A DNA stretch of 64,000 bases, from positions 1-64,000 of the forward strand of contig DATJIW010000058.1 in NCBI GenBank assembly GCA_035492775.1, given 5' to 3'. A model generated the notes under the pieces. The model was not told where the DNA came from and did not search any database. It was given only the letters and a program-made list of their open reading frames with translations. The stretch is from DATJFQ01 sp035492775 (GTDB lineage Bacteria > Acidobacteriota > Vicinamibacteria > Vicinamibacterales > 2-12-FULL-66-21). Below are positions 8,507 through 17,282 of this stretch, one piece after another. The stretch's first letter is position 1. Each line of letters opens with the position of its first letter. The translations under genes and the position numbers were made by a program.

Positions 8507-9459
8507 ACGGCGGCGTCTCCATCGTCATTCCCTGCTTCAACCAGGCGCGGTTTCTGGTTCATGCGATGGCCAGCGCGCGTCAGAGCGTGATCCAGCCCGA
8601 AATCATCGTCGTCGACGACGGTTCGACAGACGAGACGTCGGAAACCGCGCGGGCGGCAGGAGTGACGTGCATCCGTCAGTCGAACCGCGGACTCGTCGCC
8701 GCGCGCAACAGAGGCCTCGAAGCCGCGAGCGGCGCGTTCGTGATTTTTCTCGACGCGGACGACACGCTCCTGCCGGGTGCGATCGACGTCGGCCTCGCGG
8801 CGCTGACGGAAGATGCGGACCGCGCGCTCGCGTGGGGACGCTGCGTGATGATGGACGAGACCGGCGTCCTCCTTCCGACCCCGTCACCGCCGCGTGTGCT
8901 TGCGGACCACCACGCAGCACTCCTCGCCAGCAACTGCATCTGGACGCCCGGCGCCGCGATGCTGCGGACCGAAGCGGTGCGCACGGCCGGAGGTTTTGCA
9001 GGCGGGTTCGACGCCGCTGCCGACTACGACCTCTATCTCCGCATCACTCGCGTGCACGGCGCCTGCGATCATGGGCAACCTGTGGTGGGCTATCGCCGCC
9101 ACGCGGCGAACATGAGCGGCAACGCCGCGCGCATGCTGCGCGACACACTCGCCGTCGTGCAGCGAAATCGGCCCGATGCGGGTCCGTTGCTCGACGCATG
9201 GCAGCGGGGACGCCGGATGTGGCAGGACTTCTACGGTACTCAGCTCGTCGAAGAAATGCGCCACGACCTGCGCACCGGCGCTCTCACACACGTTGTCGGC
9301 AAGTCGTTCGTCCTCGCGCGGATGGCGCCGGCCGTGCTCTGGCGTGAAGCGCGACGAAAGGGAAACGTCGTGATGCGGCGGCGTCAGGCGGGACGCGCGA
9401 CGGCCGCCGCCGACACTGCTTCGCCCAGCCGGCGCGCCGACTCGGCGTCGGGCAGTTGA
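8503..9459 (+). CDS. GT2-family glycosyltransferase
   Basis: A 318-residue glycosyltransferase from a GTG start overlapping the previous stop by 4 bp. It begins NGGVSIVIPCFNQARFL, with IIVVDDGSTDET at residues 34-45 and the metal-binding LDADD motif near 83-87, a classical GT2 arrangement close to WcaA-like enzymes. The C-terminal 80 residues are Arg-rich and not clearly part of the catalytic fold. It ends the plus-strand arm, and its last 76 bp overlap the end of the convergent methyltransferase gene. Confidence 0.9.
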   Translation: MNGGVSIVIPCFNQARFLVHAMASARQSVIQPEIIVVDDGSTDETSETARAAGVTCIRQSNRGLVAARNRGLEAASGAFVIFLDADDTLLPGAIDVGLAALTEDADRALAWGRCVMMDETGVLLPTPSPPRVLADHHAALLASNCIWTPGAAMLRTEAVRTAGGFAGGFDAAADYDLYLRITRVHGACDHGQPVVGYRRHAANMSGNAARMLRDTLAVVQRNRPDAGPLLDAWQRGRRMWQDFYGTQLVEEMRHDLRTGALTHVVGKSFVLARMAPAVLWREARRKGNVVMRRRQAGRATAAADTASPSRRADSASGS

Positions 9460-10196
9460 TGCTCGAGGGGGCTTGCCACCGCGGCGCAGATACAGGTCTG
9501 CGCGAACGCTTCTGTCGCGCGATGCTCGACGCGGAATCCCGCGAGCTGCAGCAAAGACTCCAGACAGCTCGGCGTCAGTCCCCAGAACCAGTTCGAATAA
9601 CCCGCCGCCGCCTCGAACGCGTTGCTGATCCCGGCCTGGTGCAGCACTCCCAGGCTGCGGAGGTCCCACAACTGCCGGGGCCGCGCGTGAAGCATGGGAA
9701 AGAACACCGCCGCGTTCGGGAGGCCCGGCACTTCGGGAATGGTCGACGTGCGCAGGATCAACGTCTGCGTGCAGATCTGGCGGAGTGCAACGAGAAGATC
9801 GTACGGGCTGGGATGGTGATAGAGCACACCGGCGCAGAAGACAACGTCCACGCGGCCGATCGCGTCGAGCGTCTGCCGGCGCGTCACGTCGCCGAGGACG
9901 AACTGCACTCGCGAGTTCCGTACCCGATGTTTCTCGTCGAACTCAGGCGTCGGTCCGAAAACGTCGACGGCGACGACTCGTGTGGCGCCTGCCTCTTCTG
10001 CGACGAACGCATACTCGCCGTTGACGCCCCACATGCAGCCGATGTCGGCAAACGACCGTCCGGGCGCGTATTTCCGGATGTATTCCGGCAGGAACGCGTA
10101 GTTGCCGACGCTCTCGCCGCGGCGGGCGCGCCAGCGGCGCCACAGCAGGTTAATGCGCGGACGTTTCAGCGACCTGACTTTCCAGTGATACAGCAT
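9384..10196 (-). CDS. SAM-dependent methyltransferase, probably of the glycan locus
   Basis: A 270-residue class I methyltransferase. The SAM-binding glycine motif is the variant FADIGCMWGVNGEYAFVAEE at about residues 49-68, followed by VVAVDVFG (acidic ribose-binding end of beta-2) and VDVVFCAGVLYHHPSP, resembling DUF1698/TylF-like families. It is the last gene of the minus-strand arm and may methylate or cap a sugar, which fits a Wzt with a terminus-recognising domain. The start at 10196 lies 47 bp inside the preceding gene, and a shorter start is possible. It overlaps the opposing glycosyltransferase by 76 bp. Confidence 0.82.
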   Translation of the reverse strand: MLYHWKVRSLKRPRINLLWRRWRARRGESVGNYAFLPEYIRKYAPGRSFADIGCMWGVNGEYAFVAEEAGATRVVAVDVFGPTPEFDEKHRVRNSRVQFVLGDVTRRQTLDAIGRVDVVFCAGVLYHHPSPYDLLVALRQICTQTLILRTSTIPEVPGLPNAAVFFPMLHARPRQLWDLRSLGVLHQAGISNAFEAAAGYSNWFWGLTPSCLESLLQLAGFRVEHRATEAFAQTCICAAVASPLEHQLPDAESARRLGEAVSAAAVARPA

Positions 10197-11418
10197 GTGG
10201 TTGCGGCCTTACGCTCGGTCCAAGGCGCCGCACGCGGCGTCGCGCTTGCCACAGCGCCAGGGGACCGGCGAGACTGCCGAGGATTTCCGTTGTGATGAGC
10301 GGGATGGGATATTCACTGCGGCCGCGCAGGCGCTCCCAGATGCGAACGGCATACACCTTGGGCAGCGAATAGAAAAGACGAACGAGTGCTCGGGAATCGC
10401 CTTCGCGAAAGAGCGTGGTCAGCTGATAGGCGACGTGTCCTTTGCTGTACGAAAAGATCTGGTGGCGAAGCGAGCGCTGGTCCACTCGATGCCGGTGCCA
10501 GACCCACGCGGTCGGCTGGTACACGATCGTGAACCCCGCCTTCAGGATGCGATAGAAGAGATACGTGTCCTCGCTGCAGCCGGTGGGCATGCCGGCACCG
10601 AGCGCCTCGTCCAGCAGTCCGATGCGTGGATCCGAAAAGATGCTCCGTCGAAACGCGGCATTTGCCGTTGCGCCGAGGCGCCACGTGGGCACGGCCGTGC
10701 GGTACGACCCGAACCAGTCCGGACCCGCTTCGATTGGGTCGAATCCCTTGCCCAGGCCGCCGTACGCTTCGAACCGGCACTGCGATTCGGCATCGAGCGC
10801 GACCGGCAGGACGTTGCCGGTCACGCACATCACTTCCGGTCTTGCGAATGGCGCGAGAAGACGCGTGAGCCAGCCGTCCGGCACCGTCACGTCGTCGTCA
10901 ATCGCCACCGCGATGTCGCCGCTCGACGCGACGAAGCCTGCGTTCCGCGCGTACGACAGCCCGGGGCGGCGCTCCTCGATGAGCCGCACCTCAGGGAATT
11001 CGCCTGCGACGCTGCGCGTCGCCTCGCCTCCTGGTCGATTGTCGACGACGACGATTTCGACCCGCCCGTAGGCGCGCTGCGAGCGCAAAGACGAGAGGCA
11101 GCGCCGCAGATCATCGGGACGGTTGCACGTCGGAATTACGATCGAGACGGAGTACGTCGGCACCGGGTGTGGCGCGGCGACGATCTGTCGCTCGACGGCC
11201 CGACGCATCAGCGGCCACGCCAGGCCGCCGGCGATCGCCTGCCGGAGACTCGTCGCGGAGATCGGACCTCCCGCGTTCGCGATATCGACGGAGCCGACGA
11301 GCGTGCCGGCCTCGTGGACGAAGATGCGCGTCCTCGGGTATCCGGATACGTCATGGATCGCCTCGATGGGGGCCGCAACGTCGACGGTCCGGACGGCGAT
11401 CGGCCACTCGCGGCTCAT
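10150..11418 (-). CDS. GT2-family glycosyltransferase with an extra N-terminal domain
   Basis: A 422-residue protein from the ATG overlapping the upstream stop (ATGA at 11415-11418). Residues 1-85 form a small alpha/beta domain (TRIFVHEAGTLVGSVDIANA, ISATSLRQAI) that precedes the glycosyltransferase core. The core starts at about 90 with VSIVIPTCNRPDDLRRCL and contains AIDDDVTVP and CSEDTYLFYRIL. The same extra domain is recognisable at the N-terminus of the next gene upstream, so these two are paralogues arranged in tandem. Both likely act on the same glycan; donor and acceptor are unknown. Confidence 0.88.
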   Translation of the reverse strand: MSREWPIAVRTVDVAAPIEAIHDVSGYPRTRIFVHEAGTLVGSVDIANAGGPISATSLRQAIAGGLAWPLMRRAVERQIVAAPHPVPTYSVSIVIPTCNRPDDLRRCLSSLRSQRAYGRVEIVVVDNRPGGEATRSVAGEFPEVRLIEERRPGLSYARNAGFVASSGDIAVAIDDDVTVPDGWLTRLLAPFARPEVMCVTGNVLPVALDAESQCRFEAYGGLGKGFDPIEAGPDWFGSYRTAVPTWRLGATANAAFRRSIFSDPRIGLLDEALGAGMPTGCSEDTYLFYRILKAGFTIVYQPTAWVWHRHRVDQRSLRHQIFSYSKGHVAYQLTTLFREGDSRALVRLFYSLPKVYAVRIWERLRGRSEYPIPLITTEILGSLAGPLALWQARRRVRRLGPSVRPQPHAVSLESQVAETSAH

Positions 11419-12647
11419 GGCGTGAGCGCCGCACGCCATCGCTGCGACGCGCGATACCTGCTGAGGCCCTTCAGCGAGCCGATGCACTCGGCCACGATCA
11501 GATCCCGCGGAATCGCTTCACGTCCGGCAAGCGACCTGAGAAGTCTTCGTACGTTCCACGACCACCACCACCAGGCGCCGAAGCGTGTGAGGGCGGCGCG
11601 TTCGCCGGGATAGGCTGCGGCCGTCCGTGCAACGTACGAATAAAACCCGATGCCGTTGTTTTCGATCTGGATTCGCAGCTCCCGGTAGTCGCGCCGGTGG
11701 CGGTGTCGCACGATCGCGCGCGGCTCGTAGACGAGGGCGTGTCCTTCCTTCAGAACGCGAAAGAACATTTCCAGATCGCCGCCGCCGTTGGTTGGTGTTC
11801 CAACGTCCAGCGCCGGGTCGAATCCGCCGTGACGCTCGAAGAACTCCCGCCGGAATGCCATGTTCGCGCCGGTGCCGAATCGGCCAGCCCCCGCATAGCG
11901 GGCGGCAACGTGATCGCGATCCTCCGCCAGGAACACCGTTCGATTCACGCCGCGACCAAACCCTCCATACGACTCGAACATCATCTGCGCCGGAGTGTCG
12001 AGTTCGTCGGGGACGACGAGGCCGGTCACGCACATCGCGCGGGGCTCTTCTTCGAAGGCTGCCGCGACGCCGCGGACCCACAGCGGATCGACACGCGCGT
12101 CGTCATCCGTCATCGCAATGATCGGAGCGGACGATTCACGGATCGCGCGATTTCTCGCGTTGTCGAGCCCCGGCGCAGGCTCGCACACGTAGCGCACCCG
12201 GGGGTACGTCGACACGACGTCCCGCGTCGAGGCGTCCAGGGGCGCGTTGTCGACGATCAGTAATTCGAGCTGCGACGCCGGATAGTCGAGCGAGACCAGT
12301 GCGTCGAGGCACTTCCGCAGCTCCTCGGCGCGATTGCGCGTGCACACCGCGACCGTTACGGGTACTGACGGATTGGCGTCGTGCGGGCACGCCGCCGGTA
12401 CCTGTGACAACTCGGTGATCGTCGCCGGGGTCGTCCTCATACCATCGGCGACCAGGTGCCGGGCGATTTCATAAGGGAAGCGTTCGAGTATGAGGCGTCC
12501 GAGCTGCTGCGGTCGGAGCCCTTCGCGGGCTGTCGTCAGAAATCCAAGCGGCTCGCCGTGGAGTCGTACGAGCACCCGTTGCTCGCCAACCGAGCTCGGA
12601 GGAACCGACGGAAGCGGCCGCGACAGCTCGACGCTGATGAGCTTCAC
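11415..12647 (-). CDS. GT2-family glycosyltransferase with the same extra N-terminal domain
   Basis: A 410-residue tandem paralogue of the preceding entry. The N-terminal domain (about 1-90) contains QRVLVRLHGEPLGFLTTARE and LRPQQLGRLILERF. The catalytic core begins near 97 with VTVAVCTRNRAEELRKCLDA, the DDD motif is MTDDDARVD, and the acceptor-side segment is GGDLEMFFRVLKEGH. The C-terminus has a tryptophan-rich stretch (GAWWWWSWNVRR) that could contact the membrane. The gene follows the 54-residue membrane protein by 7 bp. Confidence 0.88.
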   Translation of the reverse strand: MKLISVELSRPLPSVPPSSVGEQRVLVRLHGEPLGFLTTAREGLRPQQLGRLILERFPYEIARHLVADGMRTTPATITELSQVPAACPHDANPSVPVTVAVCTRNRAEELRKCLDALVSLDYPASQLELLIVDNAPLDASTRDVVSTYPRVRYVCEPAPGLDNARNRAIRESSAPIIAMTDDDARVDPLWVRGVAAAFEEEPRAMCVTGLVVPDELDTPAQMMFESYGGFGRGVNRTVFLAEDRDHVAARYAGAGRFGTGANMAFRREFFERHGGFDPALDVGTPTNGGGDLEMFFRVLKEGHALVYEPRAIVRHRHRRDYRELRIQIENNGIGFYSYVARTAAAYPGERAALTRFGAWWWWSWNVRRLLRSLAGREAIPRDLIVAECIGSLKGLSRYRASQRWRAALTP

Positions 12648-12654
12648 GACGAGT

Positions 12655-12819
12655 TCAGATAATCGCGTCTACGTCTGATGCAGTTGGCGTGTTGTCGAAA
12701 ATGACGGTGCCGCGATCGAGTCTTGCAGCGTCAGCGCGTGCGCGCCGCGACCGCAGATACCAGGCACCTAGTGCCGAACCGGCGATGCCAGCCAGAATCC
12801 CCAGGGTACGTCTGCTCAC
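12655..12819 (-). CDS. 54-residue single-pass membrane protein
   Basis: A short gene with a strong ribosome-binding site: GGAGG six bases before a GTG start at 12819. It encodes VSRRTLGILAGIAGSALGAW, a basic patch YLRSRRARADAARLDR, and an acidic tail GTVIFDNTPTASDVDAII. One membrane helix (about residues 5-20) would place the basic patch and tail in the cytoplasm. The longer open frame lacks such a start signal and would overlap the next gene. It sits 7 bp before a glycosyltransferase gene and may act with it at the membrane; no family recognised. Confidence 0.7.
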   Translation of the reverse strand: MSRRTLGILAGIAGSALGAWYLRSRRARADAARLDRGTVIFDNTPTASDVDAII

Positions 12820-12868
12820 AGAAGCCTCCGGCCTCGTTGAGAGCAACTTGGGTGCCACACGGCAGAGC

Positions 12869-14479
12869 TCACCAACGCTCGGCGTATAGCAGCGCAGTTC
12901 CCGAGGGCGAGTCGCCGAATTCGCCAAGAAGGATATACGGGGAGTTCGACAGCGCGCGCCTCGCTTCGTCGCGACCCGGCCACTCGTGCAGAACGATGTA
13001 GCGGACGTTATCGAGCTCGAGCTGTAGAAACGACCGGCTGTCGGGGAACTCCCGCATATGGTTGAGACGGAAGAGATACGACCGCGGGTAGACGCCGCTG
13101 TAGCCGTTCACCAGCGGAAACCAGTGGAAGATCGAGCAATAGAGGTATTGCGGATCGGATCCGGGCAGCGCCGTGAGCTTTGGCATCGGGAATTCGGCGA
13201 CGACACCAGGCGGTTGGCGCGCCAGCAGACGGTAGACGGCGGGCGCGGTATTCGGATATTCGTCGCTCAGCGGCAGCGACACCCGATACTCGGCTGCGAG
13301 CGCCAGAACGACAATCGCGGCACACGCGATGCGCCGGCGTTCCCGCCATCCGTCCGAGAGCGCGGCGAAGCCATACCCTCCGAGGACGCCGAGAAACAAC
13401 AGTACGTAAATGCCAAGGCGCGCCACCGCGCGCAGCCCTCGGTAAACGGGGACGTACCTATACAGCAAGCCGTAAACGTGGCCGCTGAATCCGAGCGACA
13501 TCTCGAACGCGGTGACGAGCAGCAGCAGGTAGATGATTGCGCGCTTGGGCGGCTTGCGAAGCAGCAGTCCGATGATGGCGAGTACCGTAATGACCGTTCC
13601 GGGGAACAGACGACGCTCCTGACGGCCTCGAGTTTCGAGCATGTGTCCGTACAACCAGTTCTCGGGCGTGGCGTTGAGATAGTTCGAGGGTCGCGCGCTG
13701 AACGTCGCAACCTGATCCATCGTGCGTTCTCCGACGTAATTCCGGGTCTGGAAGTACGGCACCGCATATACGCCGCAGATCACCGTCGCGAGCAGCGCGC
13801 CGGCGGCCAGTGACGTGATCACGCGCCGAGGCTCATCGAGCCGCCGCGCGATGAAGAAGAGAGAGGCGCCGAGACCCAGCAGCGTCGCGAGGAACACGCC
13901 GTAGTAAATGCTCGACAGCATCTGCAGCGCGACCATCACTCCGGTCAGCACGCCATCCTTCAGGCGGCCGCCGTCGAACGTGCGATGCAGGTACAGGAAC
14001 GCGAGCGGCGACCACATGGCCCATTGCAGCTCGAGATGCATGACGTGCTCGAACCGGTACGGGGCGAATCCGAAAGCAAGACCCGAGACGATCCCGGCGC
14101 CCGCCGAGCCGGTCAGATATCGCACGAGGGCGAACATCGTGCAGGCCGACACGATCATCGCGCCGAAGATCAACGTGTTCTGCACCAGGACCGGCCGGGC
14201 GCCAAGCCAGATCAACGGCGCGGCCGCCGCTCCTTCGAGGGGGATGGCGTCCGAATAGGTCAGCGTCCGTTTCTCCGGGTAGAACATGTTACCGTCGAGC
14301 AACCGGGAGGGCTCGTGGCGCGCCGCATGCGCCAGCCACTCGAGGCGCCACATGTTGAAGTACACATCCTGGTGGGGATACGCCTCGGTTGCCAGCACGC
14401 GTGGCTGCGGCCACGTCACCACCGCCCAGACCGCCGCAAACAGGCCGGCGGCCGCAAGGTACGTGCGGACGCGATTCAT
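12869..14479 (-). CDS. Polytopic membrane protein, GT-C/YfhO-like
   Basis: A 536-residue protein with about 11-12 hydrophobic segments and a soluble C-terminal part of about 130 residues. An N-terminal first helix is followed by a periplasmic loop with acidic residues (AYPHQDVYFNMWRLEWLAH), which is the layout of GT-C glycosyltransferases that use lipid-linked sugars, and of the YfhO group. Catalytic acidic residues cannot be fixed with confidence. The start overlaps the stop of the MutS-like gene by 4 bp. Position next to the glycan locus supports a role in transferring sugars on the outer face of the inner membrane, but this is inference. Confidence 0.75.
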   Translation of the reverse strand: MNRVRTYLAAAGLFAAVWAVVTWPQPRVLATEAYPHQDVYFNMWRLEWLAHAARHEPSRLLDGNMFYPEKRTLTYSDAIPLEGAAAAPLIWLGARPVLVQNTLIFGAMIVSACTMFALVRYLTGSAGAGIVSGLAFGFAPYRFEHVMHLELQWAMWSPLAFLYLHRTFDGGRLKDGVLTGVMVALQMLSSIYYGVFLATLLGLGASLFFIARRLDEPRRVITSLAAGALLATVICGVYAVPYFQTRNYVGERTMDQVATFSARPSNYLNATPENWLYGHMLETRGRQERRLFPGTVITVLAIIGLLLRKPPKRAIIYLLLLVTAFEMSLGFSGHVYGLLYRYVPVYRGLRAVARLGIYVLLFLGVLGGYGFAALSDGWRERRRIACAAIVVLALAAEYRVSLPLSDEYPNTAPAVYRLLARQPPGVVAEFPMPKLTALPGSDPQYLYCSIFHWFPLVNGYSGVYPRSYLFRLNHMREFPDSRSFLQLELDNVRYIVLHEWPGRDEARRALSNSPYILLGEFGDSPSGTALLYAERW

Positions 14480-16284
14480 TGCGGCGAAAGGCCTATGAGC
14501 TGCATCAGGCGAAGCGCGTTGCGCGAGGTCGCCAGGCCGTCACGAAGGATGTAGTCGAACGTCATCTTTCCGTCTGCGTGGACCCGCTCGGAGAAATGCA
14601 CGAGCTGCGCCTGCGAGACAAACGGCTCCACCGTGGCAATCGTCAGGTCGTGGGTCGTTACAGCGCCGATGGCGCCGGACTCGAGCAGATGCCGCGCGAC
14701 CGCGCGGACCGCAGTGGCGCGCTCTGCGCTGTTGGTCCCCTGCAAGACCTCATCCAGCAGATACACGACGCGGCGCCGGCCGTCCCGGTCGCGATCGGCC
14801 GCGTCGACGATCGCTTTCAGCCGAGCGAGCGCGGCCATGAAATACGAAACACCGTGCTCCAGCGAATCCTCGATTTTCAAGCTCGTCTGCAGGTCGCACG
14901 GCGGAAGCCTCATGCCCTTCGCGCATGCGGGTGCGCCGGCCTGTGCCAGGACGACGTTCACCCCGAGGGCGCGCAGCAGGGTGCTCTTGCCGGACATGTT
15001 GGAGCCGGTGACAAGGAGCAGGGTTCCCGGCGGCCCCACGGTCACGTCATTGCCAACGCGCCGCTCCGCGGGAATCAGCGGGTGACCCAGCTCGCGCGCC
15101 TCGATCGACGTCAGGTCGTAGTCAACCTCCGGCAGCGTCCACCCGGGTTCGTCGTGCCTGATCGTCGCAAGGGTCGCCAGCGCATCGATCTCTCCAAGCG
15201 CGTCGAACCACCCGCGAACATGTCGGCCGCACTGCGTTCGCCAGCGTTCGATGGCGAAGAGAATGTGGAAGTCCCACAGCGTGAGCGCCTCGATTGGAAA
15301 GTGGAGGAGTGCGGCGGACCGACGGAGTTCCGACCATTGCGCGAGACGCGCAAGGCGGAAAATCATGCGTGAAGCGTATTCGTTTCGACGCATCCGCTCC
15401 GCCATCTCGTTCAGGACAGGCGCCGTCCACTGCTCCTGTTCAACCAGCGCAAACATTGCCGCGTGCTGCCGCAGCGTGCGCTCGCCCATCGACACCGTGT
15501 CGAACGTCCGGTAGACCGGCGCAGCAAAGGCGAACGAGATCACCACGCCGGCAAGCAGGGGCGAAAGCCACCAGCTGCCCGTGGTCCACCCGAAGATCTG
15601 CGCCGCCAGAAGACCGAGCGTCGCGAACGTCAGGATCGGGACCGCCGTTCGGATCGAAGACGGCACGGCGGAGTTCCTGGTTTCCGCCCAGGCGAAGAAC
15701 CGATCCAGCTCGCCGGCCGGAGACGCCGTCCGCTGGCCTTCGACCAGGAGCGATTCGCGCCACAGCGCCTGCGGCGCCAGTTCACGCAGCGCCGCCTGCC
15801 GGCGCGTGATTGTCATTTTTCCAGCGGGCACCAGCAGCCAGTCCCGCACTCGCGTCGTTCCGGCGATCGTCGCCGACCGGCCGATCCACTGCCGCAGCGA
15901 CGACTGACCGATGACGTCCAGGTCCGCAGCAAACACGGGCTGCTCGTCTCCCACGTCCGTATCGTCGACCAGCGGAAGCACCTTCCAGTCGCGATCGATG
16001 CGCGCGAGGCCAATCGTGCTGAGCGACTGTGCCGCGACGGCACGGGCCACACGCTCCAGGCTGCGGTCGTGCGCGACGACGAGCGCGGCAAACGCGAGCA
16101 GAGACGAGATCCCGGCGTACGCGAGGGTCACGGGTCCGCGCTGCACCCCGTACCAGAGCAGCGCGACGCCGCCGAGAAACGTGACGATCCGGAACCGCGA
16201 CAGCCAGACGGCGACGCGTTCCTTCGCCTCTCGCACCGAGGTCCAATGCGTCAGCCGCGAGATGTACCACTCACGCGGCGTCAT
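14476..16284 (-). CDS. Membrane-anchored MutS-family ATPase
   Basis: A 602-residue protein with a MutS domain V ATPase at the C-terminus: Walker A TGSNMSGKSTLLRAL, the SYFMAALARLK segment, Walker B VVYLLDEVLQGTNSAER and the switch THD. Unlike MutS proper it has no mismatch-recognition domain I. It carries two hydrophobic helices near residues 33-72 and two more near 220-262, so it should be membrane-bound. A central MutS-III-like helical lever region links these. The start overlaps the upstream methyltransferase stop by 4 bp. Proteins of this layout are annotated as MutS but a repair function is not established; it could act on another substrate at the membrane. Confidence 0.88.
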   Translation of the reverse strand: MTPREWYISRLTHWTSVREAKERVAVWLSRFRIVTFLGGVALLWYGVQRGPVTLAYAGISSLLAFAALVVAHDRSLERVARAVAAQSLSTIGLARIDRDWKVLPLVDDTDVGDEQPVFAADLDVIGQSSLRQWIGRSATIAGTTRVRDWLLVPAGKMTITRRQAALRELAPQALWRESLLVEGQRTASPAGELDRFFAWAETRNSAVPSSIRTAVPILTFATLGLLAAQIFGWTTGSWWLSPLLAGVVISFAFAAPVYRTFDTVSMGERTLRQHAAMFALVEQEQWTAPVLNEMAERMRRNEYASRMIFRLARLAQWSELRRSAALLHFPIEALTLWDFHILFAIERWRTQCGRHVRGWFDALGEIDALATLATIRHDEPGWTLPEVDYDLTSIEARELGHPLIPAERRVGNDVTVGPPGTLLLVTGSNMSGKSTLLRALGVNVVLAQAGAPACAKGMRLPPCDLQTSLKIEDSLEHGVSYFMAALARLKAIVDAADRDRDGRRRVVYLLDEVLQGTNSAERATAVRAVARHLLESGAIGAVTTHDLTIATVEPFVSQAQLVHFSERVHADGKMTFDYILRDGLATSRNALRLMQLIGLSPQ

Positions 16285-17057
16285 GCAGGCGGCCGTCGGG
16301 CCGAGATGTTCAGCCGCCAGTAATCGATCGTGAACGCCGGTGAATCCGCTGCAGCCGCCACGGTGAGTTCGTCGACGAATACCTGGCGGTCGGCGCGGGA
16401 CAGCTTGTTGAGGTGCTCGCGAACGCAGACAGTGGTGATGAACTCGGCGAAGGCCCGCGCGTCTGGCAAGGTGGTCGGCGCTTCTTCGAGCGAGACGTCG
16501 ATATCTTCGAAGCCGGCCGCGGCAAGCCGCCGCCGCGTGGAGTCGACGTCTGCGAAATACCAGGGGTCGCGCCACCCGTCGAACCACGGCGCATAACGCG
16601 TGCGCATCAGGCGCTCCGCACGCGCGTGCAGCAACGCGACGTTCGGGCCGCCGCCGCATTGCGCCACGAGCCGGCCGCCGGGCCGAAGCGCGAGGATGAT
16701 CGAGCGGAACAGCGCGCCGTGATCGTGGACCCAGTGAAACGTCGCCGTGCTGAAGGCGATGTCGAAGGCGCGGCGGAACGGCAGCGCGGCCGCGTCGGCC
16801 AGCACCAGCGACGTGGACGGCGACTCGCTGCGCAGCCATGCCGCGGCCGCTTCGAGCATCGACGCGGACCGGTCGACGCCGACGACCCGGCCGCCGGGCA
16901 GGCGCCCGGCGAGCTCCGCCGTCAGCCGGCCCGTGCCGCAGCCGATATCAACGGCGTGCTCCGTCCCTGACGCCGCGATCCGATCCAGCACGCGAAGGCC
17001 CCAGGCCTGCTGCGGCTTCGAAACCTCGTGATAGCTGGCGGCGTTCCAGTCCGACAT
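16281..17057 (-). CDS. Class I SAM-dependent methyltransferase (trans-aconitate methyltransferase-like)
   Basis: A 258-residue enzyme. The SAM-binding motif is VDIGCGTGRLTAELA near residues 36-50, followed by VVGVDRSASML, LADAAALPF and FDIAFSTATFHWVHDH, the pattern of small-molecule methyltransferases such as Tam. The C-terminal part (VCVREHLNKL onward) resembles the same family. First gene of the minus-strand unit that runs on to the MutS-like ATPase; the substrate is unknown. Confidence 0.88.
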   Translation of the reverse strand: MSDWNAASYHEVSKPQQAWGLRVLDRIAASGTEHAVDIGCGTGRLTAELAGRLPGGRVVGVDRSASMLEAAAAWLRSESPSTSLVLADAAALPFRRAFDIAFSTATFHWVHDHGALFRSIILALRPGGRLVAQCGGGPNVALLHARAERLMRTRYAPWFDGWRDPWYFADVDSTRRRLAAAGFEDIDVSLEEAPTTLPDARAFAEFITTVCVREHLNKLSRADRQVFVDELTVAAAADSPAFTIDYWRLNISARRPPA

Positions 17058-17069
17058 CGGGCGAACAGC

Positions 17070-17216
17070 CTACTTGCCCGCGTACTTCGCCGGGTCCGCG
17101 TCGAACTTCGCTTTGCACGACGTCGCGCAGAAGTAGTAGGTCTGTCCCTTGTAGTCGCTCTTGCCTTTCGCGGTCTTCTCGTCGATCGTCATCCCGCAGA
17201 CGGGATCCTTCACCAT
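17070..17216 (-). CDS. YHS-domain metal-binding small protein
   Basis: A 48-residue protein preceded by GGAGGG at ideal spacing from the ATG at 17216. It is a stand-alone YHS domain: MVKDPVCGMTID, then YKGQTYYFCATSCKAKFDAD and PAKYAGK. The cysteines in DPVCGM and FCATSC are those expected to bind a metal, usually copper or another soft metal, in YHS proteins found free or fused to P-type ATPases. It lies alone between the methyltransferase gene and the MocR regulator, both also on the minus strand. Confidence 0.88.
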   Translation of the reverse strand: MVKDPVCGMTIDEKTAKGKSDYKGQTYYFCATSCKAKFDADPAKYAGK

Positions 17217-17282
17217 GAGACCCTCCAGGGATCCCATGATAGCGAACGCCGATCGATACGGGACGCGCTGTTTTCGGGTGTC

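Noticed and set aside
16285..16839. Longer MutS-like protein starting inside the methyltransferase gene
   Set aside because: The extra 185 codons are antisense-like in composition and overlap a well-defined methyltransferase in the same strand but another frame; the ATGA overlap at 16281-16284 is the natural start.
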